The notes: generated by a model not told the origin, from the letters alone. 48,459 bases of DNA from an uncultured Collinsella sp. (GCA_937923795.1 CALDWI010000064.1:1-48459), one strand, 5' to 3'; counted from the first letter of the stretch, positions 8,359 to 16,587 are shown. Made by a program: numbers and translations.

Positions 8359-8613
8359 ATGGAGTACGGATCGTTCCAAGCCGAGGAATTCGGCGACCTA
8401 CAGCGCCTGGTCGATGGGCTGTTTTACGACCGCCACGCCATCGACCGCCTGGATCTAATCGTACAGGCAGAAATCTTGGACCTGGCGCCCGACCTCATGG
8501 AAATCGTGAACCTTTTGCCGCCCGGCTACTACGACCGCCAGTCACTTTGCGACCAGCTCAACTCCGCCTTGGCCGCCCACGGCTGGGGCGCCATCTACGG
8601 CACCGTGGAATAA
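8359..8613 (+). CDS. Small conserved acidic protein of unknown function
   Basis: This 84-aa protein begins MEYGSFQAEEFGDLQRLVDG and ends GWGAIYGTVE. It is acidic and seems mostly helical, with no membrane segment or Cys motif. I do not recognise the family. AAGGAGG ends five bases before the ATG, while the longer open frame from 8329 lacks a site, so the shorter start is chosen. A palindromic element begins 3 bp after its stop codon and a strong terminator follows. Its frame and codon use look like those of real genes nearby. Confidence 0.75.
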   Translation: MEYGSFQAEEFGDLQRLVDGLFYDRHAIDRLDLIVQAEILDLAPDLMEIVNLLPPGYYDRQSLCDQLNSALAAHGWGAIYGTVE

Positions 8614-8616
8614 ACC

Positions 8617-8645
8617 TAGTCATTTAAGAACGTCCCGAATGACTA
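8617..8645 (+). repeat. Short palindromic element (GGAACGTCCC family, TAGTCATT arms)
   Basis: Perfect 8-bp arms TAGTCATT and AATGACTA enclose the core TAAGAACGTCCCG. It lies 3 bp after the stop of the small gene and abuts the terminator. Sister copies with the same arms are at 29125-29155 and 45363-45393. Confidence 0.85.
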
Positions 8646-8682
8646 AAACGCCGCCTGTGATGGTGTTCACAGGCGGCGTTTT
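8645..8682. terminator. Bidirectional terminator between the 8359 gene and nhaA
   Basis: A perfect 16-bp stem (AAAACGCCGCCTGTGA with its complement, 8645-8660 and 8667-8682) has a 6-nt loop. It begins with AAAA and ends with TTTT and serves both convergent genes. Confidence 0.9.
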
Positions 8683-8699
8683 CAAACTTGTATGTGCTC

Positions 8700-10058
8700 T
8701 TACTCGTCCTTGGGCGCGGGGTGCTTGCAGATCACACTCATGTAAATCATGCCAAGTACGGCCGCGGTGACAGAGCCGGCGAGAATAGCGGCCTTGGCGG
8801 CCAGAACCTCAAACTGGGCCGTCGGGAAGGCAAGGCCGCTGATGAGAATCGACATGGTAAAGCCGATGCCGCCCAGAATGCCCACACCGGCAATCATGTG
8901 CCAGTTGACATTGCGCGGCAGCTCGCAGGCCCTAAGCTTAACCAGGGCAAACGTCATGCCAAAGATACCGATCGGCTTACCCAGCAGCATGCCAAAGTAC
9001 ACGCCGAGCGTCACCGGGTCGGTGAGCAGCGTGCTCATGTCCACGCCCACCAGGCGAACCTGCGCGTTGACAAACGCAAAGATCGGCAGGATCACAAAGT
9101 TAACCGGCGTGGAGATCAGACGCTCCATGCGGATGAGCGGCGGGGTCACGCGGTGCATGACGCGCTCGACCTTGGTGGTCGAGACGGTAAAGTCATGCTG
9201 GCCCAAGATGTGCGCCTCGTCGTCGTAGCGGTCGTCGAGCAACGGCAGGCATTCGCCCAGCCAATCGGTAAGGCTATCGAGCTTAACACCGCACTTGGCC
9301 GGAATGGTGAAGGCCAGGATGACGCCGGCGAGCGTAGCGTGCACGCCGCTCTTGAACATGCAGAACCACAACAGCAGACCCAGTACCGAATACGGGGCGA
9401 GACGGTAGTGCTGCGTCTTGTTGAGCCACACGAGCGCGCAGGTCACAAGCGCGGCGGCGCCCAACCAAAACGGATTGGGGCTCTGACCGTAGAAGATGGC
9501 GATGGCGGCGATGGAAATGAGGTCGTCGGCGATGGCGAGCGTCGAGAAGAACACGCGCACGCCGTTGGGCACGCGATTGCCCAAAAGCGACAGCACGCCC
9601 AGCGCAAAGGCAATATCGGTTGCCATGGGAATGGCCCAGCCGTTGTGCGCGCCGGCATGGTTAAAGATCAGATAGATGCAGGCGGGAACGACGACGCCGC
9701 CCACGGCCGCCAGCATGGGAAGCATAGCCTGGCGCGGGTTTTTGAGCTCGCCGACCGTCATCTCATACTTGAGCTCAATGCCCACCAGCAAAAAGAAAAT
9801 CGCCATGAGGAAGTCGTTGACGAATAGCTCAACGGTGAGACCGGCCGTAAGGTTGCCCAGACCCACATACAGCGGGGTCTCCAAAAAGTGATGGATGGCC
9901 TCGTAGGCATCGGTATTGGCGCAAATGACGGCGGCGATGGCGGCGAAGACCATGACGGCGGCAGAAATCGTGCCGTTCTCGGTGATGCGCTCCCAGATGT
10001 CGTGGCGTTCAAAGCGCTTGCGCTCGCGAACGTTGAACAGCTGCTCAGTTGCTGCCAT
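8700..10058 (-). CDS. nhaA: Na+/H+ antiporter NhaA
   Basis: NhaA expels sodium in exchange for protons across the cytoplasmic membrane and helps in pH and salt tolerance. The 452-aa protein has about twelve hydrophobic helices and the ion-binding aspartates: ATDIAFALG with Asp-148 and LAIADDLISI with Asp-178 and Asp-179. The segment FLLVGIELKYEMTVGEL is also typical. It is longer than E. coli NhaA (about 390 aa), mainly through a loop around residues 265-310. AAAGGAG lies six bases before the ATG. It appears to be a single-gene unit. Confidence 0.95.
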   Translation of the reverse strand: MAATEQLFNVRERKRFERHDIWERITENGTISAAVMVFAAIAAVICANTDAYEAIHHFLETPLYVGLGNLTAGLTVELFVNDFLMAIFFLLVGIELKYEMTVGELKNPRQAMLPMLAAVGGVVVPACIYLIFNHAGAHNGWAIPMATDIAFALGVLSLLGNRVPNGVRVFFSTLAIADDLISIAAIAIFYGQSPNPFWLGAAALVTCALVWLNKTQHYRLAPYSVLGLLLWFCMFKSGVHATLAGVILAFTIPAKCGVKLDSLTDWLGECLPLLDDRYDDEAHILGQHDFTVSTTKVERVMHRVTPPLIRMERLISTPVNFVILPIFAFVNAQVRLVGVDMSTLLTDPVTLGVYFGMLLGKPIGIFGMTFALVKLRACELPRNVNWHMIAGVGILGGIGFTMSILISGLAFPTAQFEVLAAKAAILAGSVTAAVLGMIYMSVICKHPAPKDE

Positions 10059-10174
10059 GGGCGGCTCCTTTCACGGGATGGCTCCCGTCTTAAAAAAGCA
10101 CGGCCCGCCCAAGTGGCGGCGCCGCGCTCTAACGTATTACGCTTGCATCTAGCCTACCCTGCACGACAAGCACG

Positions 10175-10239
10175 CAGGCGTGGCCGAAAAGCGGAACCAC
10201 AGGTTGAACATTATTTGCTCAACGGCACGGGCACGCCTG
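10175..10239. repeat. Imperfect inverted repeat between nhaA and ppaC
   Basis: CAGGCGTG (10175-10182) and CACGCCTG (10232-10239) are complementary and frame a 49-nt interior with its own GTTGA/TCAAC arms. It lies upstream of nhaA and beyond the ppaC terminator. It may be another nested palindrome, but pairing is weaker than in the elements at 18 kb. Confidence 0.4.
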
Positions 10240-10266
10240 TCCAAGAGACGACGCGGCGACGTGCAC

Positions 10267-10306
10267 AAAAAACGACCGGAGCGCGGGGCGTCCGCGATCC
10301 GGTCGT
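10267..10306 (-). terminator. Rho-independent terminator of ppaC
   Basis: On the minus strand ACGACCGGA pairs with TCCGGTCGT around an inner CGCGG/CCGCG stem, followed by six T. It lies 20 bp after the ppaC stop. Confidence 0.85.
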
Positions 10307-10325
10307 GGCGTTTGGTCAACTAAAC

Positions 10326-11249
10326 CTAGCAGGCGGCCATGATGGGGGCAGCGACCTGCTTCTTACGGGAGAGGACGCCCGGCATCCAGACGCCGTCGTG
10401 CTCGTCGGCAATGCCCAGGCCCTTCTGAGCGGCCTCGGTCTCGCCCTCGAGCAGGACCTGCGAGCCCTCCTCCATGATGTCGGTGATGCACAGGACGATG
10501 CCGTCGGCACCCTTCTCGGCGGCGTAGGCGCGCATGGCCTCGCGAATCTCGTCGATCATGCCGAGCGCGCGGCTCTTGTCGACGGTCTCGTACTGGCCGA
10601 TGAGCAGCTTCTTGCCGGCGGGCTCGAACATCTTGATGTCGTTGCCGACCATCTCAGCTGCGGTGAAGGAGCCGGACGGACGGGTGAGGAAGACCTCCAT
10701 GCCAAACTTGACCGGGTCGACGCCCACCTGCTCGCCGAGCTTGGCGGCGACGGCGCGGTCGACATCGGTGGTGGTGGGGCTCTTGAGCATGAGCGTGTCG
10801 GTCATCATGGCCGAGAGCAGCAGCTTGGCCTGGACGTCGGAAAGCTCAACGCCGAGCACGCCGGCGAGCTTGGTGACGATGGTGCAGCTGGAGCCCCAGG
10901 GCAGGCAGATGTAGTGCAGCGGGCCGGCGGTCTCGAAGTCGCCGATGCGGTGATGATCGACAACGCCAAAGACCGTGGCGTCCTTAAGGCCGGCGACGGA
11001 CTGGGCAGACTCGTTGTGGTCGGTGAGGACGACGAGCTGACCAGCCTCGACGGACTCGATCACGCGGGGCTCGGCGATGCCGGCGTCGGCGAGCAGCTTG
11101 GCGGACTCGGCCGGAAGCTGACCAAGGGCGCAGGCCTCGTAGGTGTTGCCGGCATACTCAACCTGGTTGAGCAGCTGGGACAGGACGACGGCGCTCATGA
11201 TGGCGTCGTTATCGGGGTTCTGGTGACCAAAGACAAGAACGTTTGCCAT
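10326..11249 (-). CDS. ppaC: Manganese-dependent inorganic pyrophosphatase (family II, DHH)
   Basis: The enzyme hydrolyses pyrophosphate released by biosynthesis. The 307-aa protein has the family II signatures GHQNPDNDAI (8-17), LTDHNE, the DHH motif at 98-100 and the C-terminal substrate loop SRKKQ. The two domains are DHH and DHHA2. Length matches simple family II enzymes without CBS regulatory domains. GGAGG lies six bases before the ATG. It appears monocistronic, with a clear terminator. Confidence 0.95.
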   Translation of the reverse strand: MANVLVFGHQNPDNDAIMSAVVLSQLLNQVEYAGNTYEACALGQLPAESAKLLADAGIAEPRVIESVEAGQLVVLTDHNESAQSVAGLKDATVFGVVDHHRIGDFETAGPLHYICLPWGSSCTIVTKLAGVLGVELSDVQAKLLLSAMMTDTLMLKSPTTTDVDRAVAAKLGEQVGVDPVKFGMEVFLTRPSGSFTAAEMVGNDIKMFEPAGKKLLIGQYETVDKSRALGMIDEIREAMRAYAAEKGADGIVLCITDIMEEGSQVLLEGETEAAQKGLGIADEHDGVWMPGVLSRKKQVAAPIMAAC

Positions 11250-11374
11250 GGATATCCTCCACTTGATATGTGTACTTGGACGTAGCTATGGTAGCACGCC
11301 GATGCCGAGCCTTCGCAGACGGAAGGGCCACGGCATATTTTGGGGCGCAGGCACGGGGGCCAAGGCTGTCCCTT

Positions 11375-11416
11375 TTGCACCATGTTGGTGCAATGTAACC
11401 TGTCCCCCTTGCACCA
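11375..11416. repeat. Palindromic element (GGGACAGGTT family, TGGTGCAA arms)
   Basis: TGGTGCAA (11386-11393) and TTGCACCA (11409-11416) enclose a core reading GGGGGACAGGTTACA on the minus strand. A third arm copy TTGCACCA (11375-11382) precedes it. The element ends 1 bp before the ROK gene stop codon. A related copy is at 21791-21823. Confidence 0.8.
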
Positions 11417-11417
11417 G

Positions 11418-12371
11418 CTATTTACCGGCAGCGCGCAGGGCTACGTAGGCAGCACCGATGATGCCGGCGTCGTTTCCGAGCGAAGCGACCTTAATGGGCG
11501 TCTCGCGCGAGGCGGAGAGCGCGTACTGCTTAAAGTGCTCGCGAACCTTGTCGAGGTAAACATCGGCCGAGGCGGAGGCGCCGCCGCCGATGAGGAACAT
11601 CTCGGGGTCGACCACGTTGGCGATAAGTGCCAGGGCGCGACCGAGATAGTCGGCCATGGTATCGGCCGCGGCCAGCGCGAGCTTGTCGCCCTCGCGGCAG
11701 GCCTGGAACACGTCCTTGGAATCTGAGGGGCCAGTGAGTTCGATGGGCTCGACGCCAGCCTTCTTGCACTCGGCAAGGTAGTTGCTCACCACACCGGTGG
11801 CGCTGGAATACTGCTCCAGGTGGCCATGGCCGCCGCAGCCGCAGGTGCGCTCCTCAGCCGGATTCAGGCACATGTGGCCGATCTCGCCGCCGGCACCCAC
11901 AACGCCCGACACCACGTCGCCGTTGACGATAACGCCGCCGCCCACGCCGGTACCGATGGTGACCATCACCACGTTCTGCACGCCCTTGGCAGAACCGAGC
12001 CAGGCCTCGCCCATGGCAGCGGCGTTGGCATCGTTCTCATACTTAACGACCGCATCGGGGCAGTGCTTCTGAATGGCGACCCTCAGCTCGGGCAGGTTAA
12101 TGGCAATGTTGGCCTTGACCTTGGCATCGCCCGACGCCGGGATGGGACACGGAACGGCCAGGCCAATGCCCGCCACAAAGGCACGCGGAATCTGTGCCTT
12201 GGCGACCACCTGGTCGATAGCCTCGGTCACCGCGGCAAAGCCCGCAGCGTCAACGATAGGAGGCGTGGGCACGCTGGCCTTGGCAAGCAGGTTGCCGTCC
12301 TCGTCGAACAGGCCCTCCTTAACCGAAGTGCCGCCGACGTCGATGCCGATGTAGTACTGCTTAGGTTCCAT
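11418..12371 (-). CDS. ROK-family glucokinase
   Basis: The 317-aa enzyme probably phosphorylates glucose with ATP in the cytoplasm. The N-terminus MEPKQYYIGIDVGGTSVKEG holds the phosphate-1 motif, and the ROK signature and zinc site appear as HMCLNPAEERTCGCGGHGHLE. VGGGVIVNGDVVSG and the adenosine motif near LIGGGASASADVYL follow. The ATG at 12371 is used because AAAGGTGG precedes it and the family N-terminus starts there; the open frame extends 22 codons further without a site. It follows the bgl operon but beyond that operon's terminator, so it probably has its own promoter. Other ROK kinases act on mannose or N-acetyl sugars, so the substrate is inferred. Confidence 0.88.
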   Translation of the reverse strand: MEPKQYYIGIDVGGTSVKEGLFDEDGNLLAKASVPTPPIVDAAGFAAVTEAIDQVVAKAQIPRAFVAGIGLAVPCPIPASGDAKVKANIAINLPELRVAIQKHCPDAVVKYENDANAAAMGEAWLGSAKGVQNVVMVTIGTGVGGGVIVNGDVVSGVVGAGGEIGHMCLNPAEERTCGCGGHGHLEQYSSATGVVSNYLAECKKAGVEPIELTGPSDSKDVFQACREGDKLALAAADTMADYLGRALALIANVVDPEMFLIGGGASASADVYLDKVREHFKQYALSASRETPIKVASLGNDAGIIGAAYVALRAAGK

Positions 12372-12425
12372 GGGAGCCCACCTTTCTCGTTTAAACATTG
12401 CCTGTATGGTACCGCTCTCAAGGCA

Positions 12426-12466
12426 AAAACCTACCAAAAAGGGACAGGTTTGTTTTGGCAGGTTTT
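12426..12466 (-). repeat. Palindromic element (GGGACAGGTT family, AAAACCTGCCAAAA arms)
   Basis: Fourteen-base arms AAAACCTACCAAAA and TTTTGGCAGGTTTT match at 13 of 14 positions and flank the core AGGGACAGGTTTG. The single mismatch becomes a G-U pair in a minus-strand transcript. It lies between the bgl operon terminator and the ROK gene. Confidence 0.8.
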
Positions 12467-12515
12467 ATCTGGGGTAACGCAATTGGCTGCCCAACAGGCC
12501 GCGCAAGACCATCCC

Positions 12516-12554
12516 CAAAAATAAAGGCGCCGGGAGGCGGAGGCTCCCGGCGCC
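12516..12554 (-). terminator. Terminator of the beta-glucoside PTS operon
   Basis: On the minus strand GGCGCCGGGAG pairs with CTCCCGGCGCC over a 7-nt loop, followed by TTTATTTTT. It stands 58 bp after the IIA stop codon and separates the operon from the ROK gene. Confidence 0.88.
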
Positions 12555-12612
12555 CGTCAAAGGGACTATGTTGTCTGTTGGACCGCACGGTCCGTCGCGG
12601 CGATAACGCCGA

Positions 12613-12945
12613 CTAGGCCTGAAGTGCCTGCAGCTGCTTGTGAACCTCGATGAGCTCCGTCGCCATGACGCGCATGGTCTCGGTGCCGGCCATCTGGTCC
12701 TCGGCATGCAGCAAAATCAACGGGGCCTCGCCGTTACGCTCGCCGTTGGCCTCCTTCTTCAGAAGCCCCATGTGAACATCGTGGCCACCGTTATAGGCCT
12801 CGTCGCCCTGCTTGATAAGCTCCTCGGCGGCGTCAAAATCGCCCTCCTTGGCCTTTTGCACGGCATTGATGTACATGCTCTTGGCGGTACCGACGTAGCT
12901 GATGATCTCAAAGCAGGTCATCTGCAGTTCGTTCATATCCTCCAT
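12613..12945 (-). CDS. PTS lactose/cellobiose-family IIA component
   Basis: The 110-aa protein passes phosphate from HPr to the IIB protein encoded just upstream. The phosphorylated residue is His-80 in LILLHAEDQMAG, and the helical layout CFEIISYVGTAKSMYINAVQKAKEG is typical. The ATG at 12945 lies 9 bp after the IIB stop; a GTG immediately after that stop and an internal ATG at 12936 are alternatives. GGTG lies six bases upstream of the chosen codon. It is the last gene before the operon terminator. Confidence 0.92.
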   Translation of the reverse strand: MEDMNELQMTCFEIISYVGTAKSMYINAVQKAKEGDFDAAEELIKQGDEAYNGGHDVHMGLLKKEANGERNGEAPLILLHAEDQMAGTETMRVMATELIEVHKQLQALQA

Positions 12946-12954
12946 GCAGAGCAC

Positions 12955-13257
12955 CTAGCCCATCACGCTGACGCAGTGGTCGATGATGCCGGCAGCGTTC
13001 ATGCGGCCGTAGTCGACCATGTTGATAACCTCAACCGGGAAGCGGCCGGCGGCCTCCTTCTCAAAATCGCCCTTGGTGTAGCCGATCTGCGGACCAAGCA
13101 GCAACATGTCGCACTCGTCCAGGTGATCGTGGGCCTCGTTCATGGGACGAGCCTCGACCTCAATATCCAGACCACGGTTTGCAACCTCGGCCTGCATCTT
13201 CTGGACCAGCAGGCTCGTGGACATACCGGCATTGCAGCAGAGCATGATCTTCTTCAT
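12955..13257 (-). CDS. PTS lactose/cellobiose-family IIB component
   Basis: The 100-aa protein carries the phosphocysteine Cys-8 in CCNAGMSTSLL and passes phosphate to the incoming sugar at IIC. The remaining sequence, including LLLGPQIGYTKGDFE, matches the cellobiose IIB fold. GGAGG sits about six bases before the ATG. It is 161 bp downstream of IIC with a GC-rich hairpin in that gap. Confidence 0.94.
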   Translation of the reverse strand: MKKIMLCCNAGMSTSLLVQKMQAEVANRGLDIEVEARPMNEAHDHLDECDMLLLGPQIGYTKGDFEKEAAGRFPVEVINMVDYGRMNAAGIIDHCVSVMG

Positions 13258-13358
13258 GGTTTCCTCCTTATAACTGCGCGGCGCGCAGACGACAACTGGT
13301 TTTATTCCTTGCGGCTATTGTGCCCACCCCCCTGCATCTTTACACAAGGGAGAGAGCT

Positions 13359-13389
13359 GCGGGCACCGGCACCGCGTACCGGCGCCCGC
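13359..13389. other. GC-rich hairpin between PTS IIC and IIB
   Basis: GCGGGCACCGG (13359-13369) and CCGGCGCCCGC (13379-13389) form an 11-bp stem with one mismatch. No T run follows on the minus strand, so it is more likely an mRNA processing or stability element than a terminator. It could set different amounts of IIC and IIB/IIA. Confidence 0.45.
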
Positions 13390-13418
13390 AAAGGTGAAAG
13401 GGACGAACGTTAGGCGTT

Positions 13419-14762
13419 CTACTCGGCGAAAGCCTCCTGCTTGGCGATTGCCTTCTCGGAAATCTTCATAAAGGGCAGGTAGACGGCCATGCCAATGACA
13501 ATCTCGATAGCCTGCCACACGCCGGCGCGCCAGTCAAAGCCCGTAGCGAGCAGGGCATTGATGACGGGAGGCATGGTCCAGGGCACCTGGGCGATGCAGG
13601 GGCTGATGATGCCTGCGCAGGTAAGGCCATAGGTGATGCCGATGAACAGATCGGGAAGAAGAACGAACGGGATCATGAGCGGCAGGTTGTACACGATGGG
13701 GTAACCGTAGATAACCGGCTCGTTGATGTTGAACAGACCAGGCAGGATAGCCATCTTGGAAACGGTCTCGGAAGCCTTGTTCTTGGAGAACAGGAGCGTG
13801 TCGAGCAGGAGCATGAGGGTGCAGCCCGAGCCGCCGATGAGGGCGAAGCTGTTAACGATCTGCATGTTCATGTAGTGATCGGGCTGGATGGTGCCACCGG
13901 CGGCAAAGGTAGCCATGTTGTCGACGATGAGCATGGTCAGGATCGGCTCGACGGTAGCGCCAGAGATGGTGGACTGGTGAATACCGACGCAGAACAGCAG
14001 GTTAGCAAGGGTGTAGATGAGGATAACAGCCCACGGACCGGCGTTCATGATGCTCTTGAGCGGGTTGGAGATGCACGTGGAGATGATGGTGCACAGATCG
14101 GTGCCGGCGCACACGGCGAGCAGGGCTGCGGCAAGAGCGAAGACCGCGAGGTTAAGCAGCATCGGAATCATGACGTTGAAGGAGTTGGAGACCGCGGGAG
14201 GCACGCCCTCGCCCAGCTTAACCTTGAGCTTCTCGACGCCAGAAATCTTGATGAAGAGCGAGACGGAAAGCAGGGCGATGATAATAGCCGAGAACAGACC
14301 GTTGGTGCCGGTGTTGGCAGTCGAAAGGGCGCCCGTGACCTCGGCGGAGGTGATCTTGTCGGTGAGCAGTGGGCTCGTGGCGGCAAGCGAGGCGGTGATC
14401 TGCTGCGGCATCATGATGACGAAGGCAGAGATGGCGACGACCACGCAAGCGAGCGGGTTATCGAAACGCTTGTTCTTGGCGAGGCTGTAGCCAATCAATC
14501 CGGCCAAGATAATGGCAGAGACGTTGAGGGTGCCCAGCGTAATTGCCGAGCCCCACGTCTGAAGGTTGGCAAGGCCCGCCGCATCGAGCGGGAACAGAGG
14601 GAACACGACGTTGTTAATAAGAACCGCGATACCCGCAAGGATATAGAGCGGCGTGATGGTCGCGAAGGCGTCACGCAGGGAACGCAGGTGAACCTGGTTT
14701 CCCACCTTCGCAGAGACCTCGGCAAACTTGTCGAGGAAGCTCTTTCCGTTGTCACTGGCCAT
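13419..14762 (-). CDS. PTS lactose/cellobiose-family IIC permease
   Basis: The 447-aa membrane protein imports a beta-glucoside such as cellobiose while it is phosphorylated by IIB. It has about ten hydrophobic segments and the family motifs PLYILAGIAVLINN, INEPVIYGYPIVYN and PWTMPPVINALLATG. The INEPVIYG loop is the sugar-binding signature. AGGAG lies five bases before the ATG. It sits 120 bp after the glucosidase gene. Confidence 0.94.
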   Translation of the reverse strand: MASDNGKSFLDKFAEVSAKVGNQVHLRSLRDAFATITPLYILAGIAVLINNVVFPLFPLDAAGLANLQTWGSAITLGTLNVSAIILAGLIGYSLAKNKRFDNPLACVVVAISAFVIMMPQQITASLAATSPLLTDKITSAEVTGALSTANTGTNGLFSAIIIALLSVSLFIKISGVEKLKVKLGEGVPPAVSNSFNVMIPMLLNLAVFALAAALLAVCAGTDLCTIISTCISNPLKSIMNAGPWAVILIYTLANLLFCVGIHQSTISGATVEPILTMLIVDNMATFAAGGTIQPDHYMNMQIVNSFALIGGSGCTLMLLLDTLLFSKNKASETVSKMAILPGLFNINEPVIYGYPIVYNLPLMIPFVLLPDLFIGITYGLTCAGIISPCIAQVPWTMPPVINALLATGFDWRAGVWQAIEIVIGMAVYLPFMKISEKAIAKQEAFAE

Positions 14763-14882
14763 GATTGCTCCTAACTTTCAAATCCGGCCTTTTCCTATGC
14801 GCACGGTGGTCTGTCGCCCTCTGCCACCAGATGTGCCATGTGTTGCGCGCGGCGGCGCGCGGTCTGGGCGTTCGCCCGGTCG

Positions 14883-16283
14883 CTAATCAACCACGTGGGT
14901 CGTGGCGACCTGTTTGAGCCAGGCCGCCGACTTCTTAAGGCGGCGCTTGTAGCCGTCCATGAGATCGACCTCGACAAAGCCGTAACGATTCTTAAAGGCA
15001 TTGGCCCAAGACCAGTTATCGATGACGGCCCAGTAGTGATAGCCCCGGCACTTGGCGCCCTCGTCGATGGCCTTGGCCACCCACTCCAGGTGCTGACGTA
15101 CAAAGTCGACGCGGTAGTCATCCTGGATGGTTCCTTCGGCGTCACGGTTCTTGTATTCGTCCATGATGCCGATGCCGTTCTCGGAAACGAACCACTCAAG
15201 ATCGGGGTAGTTCTTAGCGCAGTCCATGCCAAAGTCGTAGAGGCCCTGCGGGTAGATCTCCCAGCCGCGGCTCTCGTTCATAACGGCGTCGGGCCATACG
15301 TACTCGTCGGCAAAGTGCGGCAGGCCGTACTGGTCGACCTTGCTCGCCGGCGCCTGAACACGCGTGGGGTGGTAGTAGTTGCAGCCGAGCCAGTCGACAA
15401 CACCCTGCTTAAGGATCTCTTGGTCGCCGGCGCGGAACGGGAGCTTAACGCCGCCCTCGGCCAGGCTGTCGAGCACGTCGGCAGGAAGCTCGCCCTTGGT
15501 GATGAGGTCGAGCCACCAGCGGTTGTTGATGCCGCTGGTCATGCGCACGGCCTCGAGGTCCGCCTCGCTGGGGTTCTCCTTGGTGTAGACCGGGGTAAAG
15601 CAGTTGATCATGCCGATCTTGGCATCGGCGCGAATAGCGCCCTCGTCATAGGCGCGACGATAGTTGGCCACGGCCAGCGCGTGCGCCAGCGAGATGTGAT
15701 ACTGCACGGTGCGGGCGCGGTTGAAGTCGTGGAGCTGCGGGAACCACACGCCCTCCTGATAGCGCTGCTCGGGCTCGACGATGGGCTCGTTAAAGGTGAA
15801 CCAGTACTTAATCTCCTGGCCAAACTCGTGGAAGGCGACGTCGGCGTAATGTGCGTAAGCCTCGACAACCTCACGGCTCTCCCAGCCGCCACGGTTAAAG
15901 AGGTAGGTGGGCATGTCAAAGTGGTACAAGTTGACAAACGGCTCCAAGCCGGCTTCGCGAGAGGCGCGGAACAACTCGTGATACCACGCGGCACCTTCCT
16001 CGTTGAGGTTGCCGTCGGCATCGAGCAGACGGCTCCACTGGATGGAAGTGCGATAGGTATCCAGACCCAAGTCCTTCAAAATGCGAAGGTCTTCCTGGTA
16101 CTTGGCCATAAAGTCATTGCCGGCGTAAGAGCCAACGCGGTTGTAGAACGAACCCAGATCCTGGATGGACCAGGTGTCCCACAGGTTCTCGAGCTTGCCG
16201 CCCTGGTTCCACTGACCCTCAGTCTGCGGGCCGGACATAGCAGCGCCAAAGAAGAAGTCGTTGGGCAGCTGATACTGTGCCAT
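14883..16283 (-). CDS. 6-phospho-beta-glucosidase (GH1)
   Basis: The 466-aa cytoplasmic enzyme cleaves the phosphorylated beta-glucoside delivered by the PTS into glucose 6-phosphate and an aglycone or glucose. The acid/base is Glu-166 in FTFNEPI and the nucleophile is Glu-368 in FVSENGIGI. The N-terminus FFFGAAMSGPQTEG is the GH1 signature, and the C-terminal FKNRYGFVEVDLMDGYKRR region corresponds to the phosphate-binding part of phospho-glucosidases. The ATG at 16283 has GAGG six bases upstream; a TTG directly before it is also in frame. It is the first gene of the operon. Confidence 0.93.
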   Translation of the reverse strand: MAQYQLPNDFFFGAAMSGPQTEGQWNQGGKLENLWDTWSIQDLGSFYNRVGSYAGNDFMAKYQEDLRILKDLGLDTYRTSIQWSRLLDADGNLNEEGAAWYHELFRASREAGLEPFVNLYHFDMPTYLFNRGGWESREVVEAYAHYADVAFHEFGQEIKYWFTFNEPIVEPEQRYQEGVWFPQLHDFNRARTVQYHISLAHALAVANYRRAYDEGAIRADAKIGMINCFTPVYTKENPSEADLEAVRMTSGINNRWWLDLITKGELPADVLDSLAEGGVKLPFRAGDQEILKQGVVDWLGCNYYHPTRVQAPASKVDQYGLPHFADEYVWPDAVMNESRGWEIYPQGLYDFGMDCAKNYPDLEWFVSENGIGIMDEYKNRDAEGTIQDDYRVDFVRQHLEWVAKAIDEGAKCRGYHYWAVIDNWSWANAFKNRYGFVEVDLMDGYKRRLKKSAAWLKQVATTHVVD

Positions 16284-16317
16284 CAAAGTCCTCGCTTTCG
16301 TGTTCTAGAGCTTCCGG

Positions 16318-16407
16318 TTGGAGACGGGTTTGCTTTGGCAGGTTATCCGGCGCGGGCGCGCACCGGCCATACCGATATCCAACCCGCCAAAACAAAACCG
16401 TCCCCAA
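16318..16407. repeat. Large inverted pair of GGGACGGTTTTG elements
   Basis: The left side TTGGAGACGGGTTTGCTTTG (16318-16337) continues as GCAGGTTAT, and the right side (16375-16407) is its imperfect reverse complement. Each half matches the core and one arm of the element at 12426-12466. The pair lies 35 bp upstream of the glucosidase start. Confidence 0.75.
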
Positions 16408-16450
16408 ACGGTCGATCCTGTTGTGCGGAAGGATTCCGTTCGTTGCTTAA

Positions 16451-16478
16451 ACTATAGCGCTCTAATTTTAAAAGTAAA
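16451..16478 (-). promoter_or_regulatory. Candidate promoter of the bgl operon
   Basis: On the minus strand TTTACT (16473-16478) is 16 bp from TATAGT (16451-16456). The -35 overlaps an AAAAGTAA motif that recurs in this gap, which fits repression by the divergent GntR regulator. Confidence 0.5.
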
Positions 16479-16557
16479 GCGTCTTTTTCTTTTTTCTTTC
16501 TCGAACTTCTTAGATAAAAGTAATATGGATGCCCTGTTGAGGGTTATACTTACTTTT
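16470..16557. promoter_or_regulatory. Three AAAAGTAA sites, candidate GntR operators
   Basis: AAAAGTAA occurs at 16470-16477 and 16516-16523, and inverted at 16550-16557. The last two form an inverted pair separated by 26 bp. All lie between the bgl operon and its divergent GntR gene. Their binding role is inference from position and repetition. Confidence 0.4.
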
Positions 16558-16565
16558 TGTATTCA
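16537..16565 (+). promoter_or_regulatory. Candidate promoter of the GntR gene
   Basis: TTGAGG (16537-16542) is followed by a 17-bp spacer and TATTCA (16560-16565), 22 bp before the start codon. The inverted AAAAGTAA site lies in the spacer, so autoregulation is possible. Confidence 0.35.
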
Positions 16566-16587
16566 TATATGTCGGAAAGGAGGTTCC

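Noticed and set aside
14838..16457. Long plus-strand frame opposite the 6-phospho-beta-glucosidase
   Set aside because: Antisense shadow of a gene with intact catalytic motifs; no ribosome site or domain.
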